A stretch of 64,000 bases of DNA from Costus lasius (lineage: Eukaryota > Streptophyta > Magnoliopsida > Zingiberales > Costaceae): assembly GCA_027563935.2 (NCBI GenBank), contig CM050454.1:73862596-73926595 (forward strand), given 5' to 3'. A program made the position numbers and the translations under genes. Numbering within the stretch: the first letter of the stretch is position 1; each line of letters opens with the position of its first letter. This document shows, in pieces, positions 60,049 through 64,000 of this stretch. Under the pieces are notes generated by a model. The model worked only from the letters and a program-made list of their open reading frames with translations. It was not told the origin of the DNA and did not search any database.

Positions 60049-60433
60049 TGTTCTACAACAGTCAGCAGATTAGTACTACTTCAAATCATTTAAACTGGAC
60101 TTGTTTTAAATGATTATGGCTCCTACTATTTTAATCGAATTGACAACCCACAAAGTCAATCGGAAAGTTTAAGACTTCCTAGTGAGATGAGATCCTTATT
60201 CCACATGAGGCTTCACGTCCCACGAGGGTGGGATGAGATGCACAAAGTAACCCATGCTTCCTAAGGTGGGCACGCCAGCCGATTGCTCTAAGCAATTCCC
60301 CTTATTGAGACAGTCTAGGCATTTCATGTCCTGCGAGGGCTGGATACAGCATGAAACCCTAACCTTTCAACGATGCCTCTAGAGCTCCACCATATGCCCA
60401 GCACATGTGAAAATCTAGTCAAGTCCATTCCAC
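60049..60433 (-). other. Truncated leader of B-4 with SL2 and SL3
   Basis: SL3, 60247-60211: CTTTGTG/CGTGAAG (pairs through wobbles), TCCCAC-CCTC-GTGGGA. SL2, 60357-60321: GTTTCATG/CATGAAAT pairs over all 8, bulge CTGTA, TCCAGC-CCTC-GCAGGA with one mismatch. SL1, SL0 and the primer site are lost in the deletion at ~60433. Confidence 0.6.
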
Positions 60434-60710
60434 TCAGGTACATATACCAATCTGTGTTAGCACTCATGCCTAACCAACCCATATACCAATCTTACAACTA
60501 TAAGAGCTGTCCCATATCCACTCAGGTACATCGACGGGGGACTATCATTTGAGCACATATCCAATCTGTCTCCAGGGACATTATCATATAAGTACACAAT
60601 CACAGATGTAAGCAAATATAGATAATGACAATGCCAGAATGATATAAAATATCAACGTCAAGTAGTACAATAATGGACCAAAACTAGGTCCTAGGGCATA
60701 TACACCAACA
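60434..60710 (-). repeat. 5' LTR remnant of B-4 (first ~277 bp)
   Basis: It matches the same end of the other Copia B LTRs (e.g. 56140-56420) and ends TACACCAACA next to CCAAG. Confidence 0.85.
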
Positions 60711-61994
60711 CCAAGCACTTGCCTTACAAGTTAGTTCAGCCATATGCGTCGTCATCCTTGCCATAGAAGCAAGGTTTCCATCCTAGGCATAAGGGCTAGG
60801 TGCAAAATCCTTCCAAAGGAAGCAACATGCGCCCACTCCTCCCCATTATGCCCTTAGGCGCCAATGGGAGGAGATTTCTCCCCATTATATCCTTAAGCCC
60901 AATTCTCTCTTCATGACAACTTTTTATTGTGCCTCATTGGATAATGAGCTAGCCCAAACTTCATTGCATGGGTTGATTAAGCAATTGGATCCAATCCAAT
61001 GCAACCCTAACTCAAATGTGACCAACCATGGCCAAATTCAGGTAAACTTGCCAAAAATGAGGTTTGGCTCCAATAACTCTCTTCCATCTCATCAGGCCCA
61101 TTGGCGCTGATAAAATCTCCCAAAAAGATCCGAGTTATCCAATACTCGATCATAAAGCTTCTTGATCTATGCGAGAACTCGAGTATCAAGGTGTGCGACC
61201 CTATAGGTTCCTCTGACGTTGGTAGTGCTGACCTAAAGTCACCACAAGCAGTGAGTGGCACCTAGCAGTGCATCGCTGCTACCCAAGTCATCAAAATGGA
61301 TATCGATATCGATATCCCCATCATCGCAACTAGGTACAGATGCATTACAGTCTCTTTGTCGAACTAATATCCGATTGGACAAGTGTGTCACCACTTTTTT
61401 TCTCCCAATCACATGGTCATGACTCAATCAGGTTCTCACCTGGGTATGACTATACAATTTCAGTCATGGAACCATAAGGGACCTTATGGATATCAAGCTT
61501 CCTTCAGGAAGGGGCAAATACTCTGTCTGTCCATTGACCTTCTCATATGGGTCGTCATATACTCAATGACAACTATTATTACCTCCCTACTACAGCGAGG
61601 TATTAGGTTGCATCAAAGCTTGTCCGTAACCATATAGAATGATCAATGACCTCAAGTCAAGGGATCAATGCATCTCCTGTCACTTGTGAGGATAACTCAT
61701 GACACCAAGTATATCCACCACTGATATACCCATATGTCTGCATTAGCACCTCGTGCCTAACTAGCCCATATACTAGTTTCTCACGTACCATAGTTGTCCC
61801 ATATCCACTAAGGTACATTGACTGGGGACAACGATTTGAGCACAGATCCAATCTATCTCCAGGGACATTATCATGTAAGTACACAATCGTAGATGTAGAC
61901 AAACAATGATAACGACAATGCCAGAATGATAAATATCAGAGTCAAGTAGTACAAAGATGGACCAAAACTAGGTCTCTAGGCATAAACACCAACA

Positions 61995-62510
61995 TTTGAC
62001 CCATTTCACATGGCGAGCGCCCAACTTCTTTTAGGCATTAAGGAAAGACAAGGCTTGATAGTCGCTATACAGGACAAACTCACGATGGAGGTAATGCCTC
62101 CACTGACGTAGTGACTGAACGATAGCATAGAACTCCTTGTCGTAGGTTGAATAACGCTGCTGAACAGCATTCAGCTTCTCACTAAAGAAGGCAACAGGGT
62201 GGCCTTCTTGGCTAAGGGATCCTCCGATCTCAGTGCCGGAGGCATCGCATGTGACTTCAAAGACTTTCGAGAAGTCAGGAAGCCGAAGAACAAGGGTTGT
62301 TGTAAGGGCATCATTAAGGGCATCAAAAGAGTGCTGGGTAGTGGGTGTCCACTCAAAGTCATCCTTAGACAAGCGTTGGGTCAAAGGGGTTGCAATCGTG
62401 TTGAAATCCCGGATGAAACGGCAGCAGAAGCCCGCAAGGCCCAGGAAGCTACGGACCTCGGATACGGTGCGAGGTTCGGGCCAATGCCGAATGGCCTTAA
62501 TTATATTCAA
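61995..62510 (-). pseudogene. Gypsy RT/RNase H fragment (G-2)
   Basis: The - strand encodes the RT C-terminus ([16 protein letters not shown]) and RNase H (VTCDASGTEIGGSLSQEG, FFSEKLN, STYDKEFYAIVQSLRQW, LYSDYQALSFLN). TAA at 62031-62033 stands where a Gln is usual, and the frame continues (KKLGARHVKWVK) to the B-3 LTR edge. It is a different Gypsy lineage from G-1. It belongs to an older element cut by B-3 on the left and joined to T-3 LTR sequence on the right. Confidence 0.85.
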
Positions 62511-63426
62511 ATCAATACTATAATAATCATAATCAAAGAGTAAAAATATAAATTTAATTCATGAATGTCAGTGTGCTACATCCCAAATCCCAAAATGAAG
62601 TTTAAGCGGACATGTCATCGTGTACAACATGAATATAAATGAACATTGCATTGAATCTTATCAAAAGTACAACATTTCACTAAGAAAATGAATAGAAAAG
62701 CTTCCCCTCGATCTGGAGATGAAGATGAAGTGATCAACTCTCTCTTTTGCATGAATTCTCGCTGAAAAAATGCCTTGGAACTGAGTTTCACCGTAGCCGC
62801 CGCCTTTGATTGTGTTCGCCCAAAAAAGTCTCCTTAGCCCTCCAAAAATCCCTCCTTTTATAGTTTAATTGGATGAAAACCCATCAAGGAAGAATTATAG
62901 AGAGTTTGGTTCAATTCTAGTTCGATTTGGAGTCGAATCGAGTGAAAAACTCGAAGGGGTGGAAAAAGTCACGGCCCGTAAATAGTTTACGGCTGCGGCC
63001 ATAAATGTTTATGTGAATAAAGTCCAGTGTACACAGAAAGATTTACGGCCCGTGAAGGATTCACGACCTCACCCATGAAAGTTTCTATGAACTTTTTTAC
63101 TTGGCCACGATTTCACCCTTCAAACGCGAAACTCATGACCGGTCGAGAAACGCACGGCCAAGGCTGTTAACGTCGCATTTGACACTATTTTCGCTCCAAA
63201 TTTGACGTGCGACCTCGTAGTCTCCTCGGAAACCATGCTATGACTTTAAAACTCATGAAATCCATTAATTTTATGCCCTTTTACCTACATTTTCAATAAA
63301 ACCATGAAAAGTGAAGATTCCATACCAAGTGAAGCAAAAAAACTAAATTTTGGTATAAAATCATGAAATTAAGCCTAAATATCATATAAAACATAGACAA
63401 AAATATGATACAAATGCAATGCATCA
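62511..63426 (-). repeat. Athila/Tat-like LTR of T-3, truncated
   Basis: It resembles the T-2 LTR from about 45430 to 46350: the GCTTCCCCTCGATCTGGAGATGA region, CTTTTATAG at 62856-62864 and the ACGGCC cluster at 62969-63170. The - strand start TGATGCATTGC is at 63426. About 550 bp of its far end are missing at the G-2 junction, whose exact base (62500-62520) is uncertain. Confidence 0.7.
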
Positions 63427-64000
63427 AAATACCCTAGACTTAAAGCTTTGCTTGTCCTTAAGCAATATTTTGATATGTATGGAGAATGTAAAGATAAGGA
63501 ACATTCTTATTTGTTCTCTCCTTAATAGCGACCTTAGTCTACAATCCAAGCAATCGATCTTTCAGAACTCAAGTAATTCCTAGAAAAATCATAATAGAGG
63601 TAAATTCTCAAGAGCTTACAATCAGGCTAAAATCGGTGAAAAATGAGCGTCGACAGATTGGCAGTGCTTCTCCACGAAATCCGATCAGAATCTAGTGAAA
63701 GATTGCAGGAAATCACTTGCTGGAGGTGGAGGAAAGTCAGAAGAGGGATTCCGTCACTCAAGGTGAAAGGAATCGTCAAAAATTGGCATATTAGAAGGGT
63801 GGGCGTAAACCCTAGTTTCGCTCGTTAAGTTTAAAACCAAAGAACTCATGGTTCATGAATCATTTACGGCTTCAGCCGTAAATACATTTGTGACTTAGCC
63901 CTTTTACAAATGAAACTCATGGCCCGTAAGTGACTCACGGCCATGACCATGAAAGTTGTGCCAAGACTCTGTTCTTTACAAAAAATTTTCTAGAAAATTT
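63427..64000 (-). other. 3' internal region upstream of the T-3 LTR, unresolved
   Basis: Just right of the LTR the - strand reads GGACAAGCAAAGC...TAAGTCTAGGGTATTTT, the phrase that usually precedes 3' LTRs of Athila/Tat-type elements and includes a decayed polypurine tract. From ~63640 the sequence again looks LTR-like, with a perfect hairpin ATTTACGGC-TTCA-GCCGTAAAT at 63862-63883. No coding sequence is recognised, and the short open frame at 63643-63828 resembles nothing known to me. Confidence 0.45.

Larger units (their letters stand above)
52298..60710 (-). mobile_element. Copia B element B-4, nested in the B-3 LTR
   Basis: The 3' LTR is 52298-56420 (holding a solo LTR), the body 56421-60433, and a remnant of the 5' LTR 60434-60710. 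CCAAG lies at 52293-52297 and 60711-60715. A deletion joins the leader directly to the first ~277 bp of the 5' LTR, removing the primer site and most of that LTR, so this copy cannot be reverse transcribed normally. Confidence 0.88.
51631..61994 (-). repeat. 5' LTR of B-3, split by B-4
   Basis: The two pieces are 51631-52297 and 60716-61994, together ~1.95 kb, rejoined across a CCAAG duplication. The outer ends are (A)GTTGGGAAACCCC, with the terminal T apparently mutated, and AAACACCAACA at 61994. The right flank is Gypsy pol (61995 on). Confidence 0.85.

Noticed and set aside
62199..62543. 114- and 96-codon frames on the + strand
   Set aside because: They are shadows of the Gypsy RT/RNase H on the - strand.
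63643..63828. Short gene with a 61-codon frame
   Set aside because: It is isolated, in LTR-like sequence, with no recognisable motif.

Overview
This window is intergenic, repeat-packed plant nuclear DNA. I see no host protein gene, rRNA, canonical tRNA or CRISPR array. Nearly all of it is LTR retrotransposons nested inside one another: two related Copia families (here A and B), a chromodomain Gypsy element of Tekay type (G-1), and Athila/Tat-like elements (T-1 to T-3). Plant origin is inferred from the tRNA-iMet and tRNA-Asp primer sites, the chromovirus and Athila-type proteins, and 1.5-3 kb LTRs. The species cannot be named from the sequence.

Layout. 1-541: 3' ends of a family-A-type LTR (+), sitting inside the RT of A-1. 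542-6746: A-1 (- strand). A-1 itself sits in the 5' LTR of A-2 (6747-14701, + strand), a nearly intact Copia with one in-frame stop and a lost catalytic Glu. A-2 lies in the leader of T-1 (14702-16837), which lies in the gag of T-2. T-2 gag is split again by a 26.8-kb tandem array LTR-body-LTR-body-LTR of Copia B (17708-44532), flanked by one AACTA target duplication. The first LTR of the array holds G-1 (18857-28343, TSD CCGGC). A 1,733-bp direct duplication crosses the G-1/Copia-B border. T-2 (5' LTR 44878-46350) sits in the RNase H of a third Copia B (B-3). The 5' LTR of B-3 (51631-61994) is split by a fourth, B-4 (52298-60710, TSD CCAAG). The 3' LTR of B-4 holds a + strand solo LTR (52644-54973, TSD AGGAG). 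B-3 lies in a Gypsy pol fragment (61995-62510) that abuts an Athila/Tat-like 3' LTR (to 63426).

How the parts work together. Intact relatives would use the LTR as promoter and terminator, a tRNA primer site for reverse transcription, gag for the particle, and protease/integrase/RT/RNase H for copying and insertion. Here every polyprotein carries at least one break, so any movement would need trans-acting help.

Most interesting observation. The long untranslated leaders of Copia A and Copia B share an ordered set of four bulged stem-loops upstream of gag. The stems differ between families mostly by compensatory changes, while the bulge and apical-loop motifs are kept. This is what a packaging/dimerisation (psi-like) RNA would look like. 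The second is the shared-LTR Copia B tandem array, whose two bodies carry the same nonsense codon. The third is a Copia B subfamily with a shortened gag and a defective zinc knuckle, present at two independent insertion sites.
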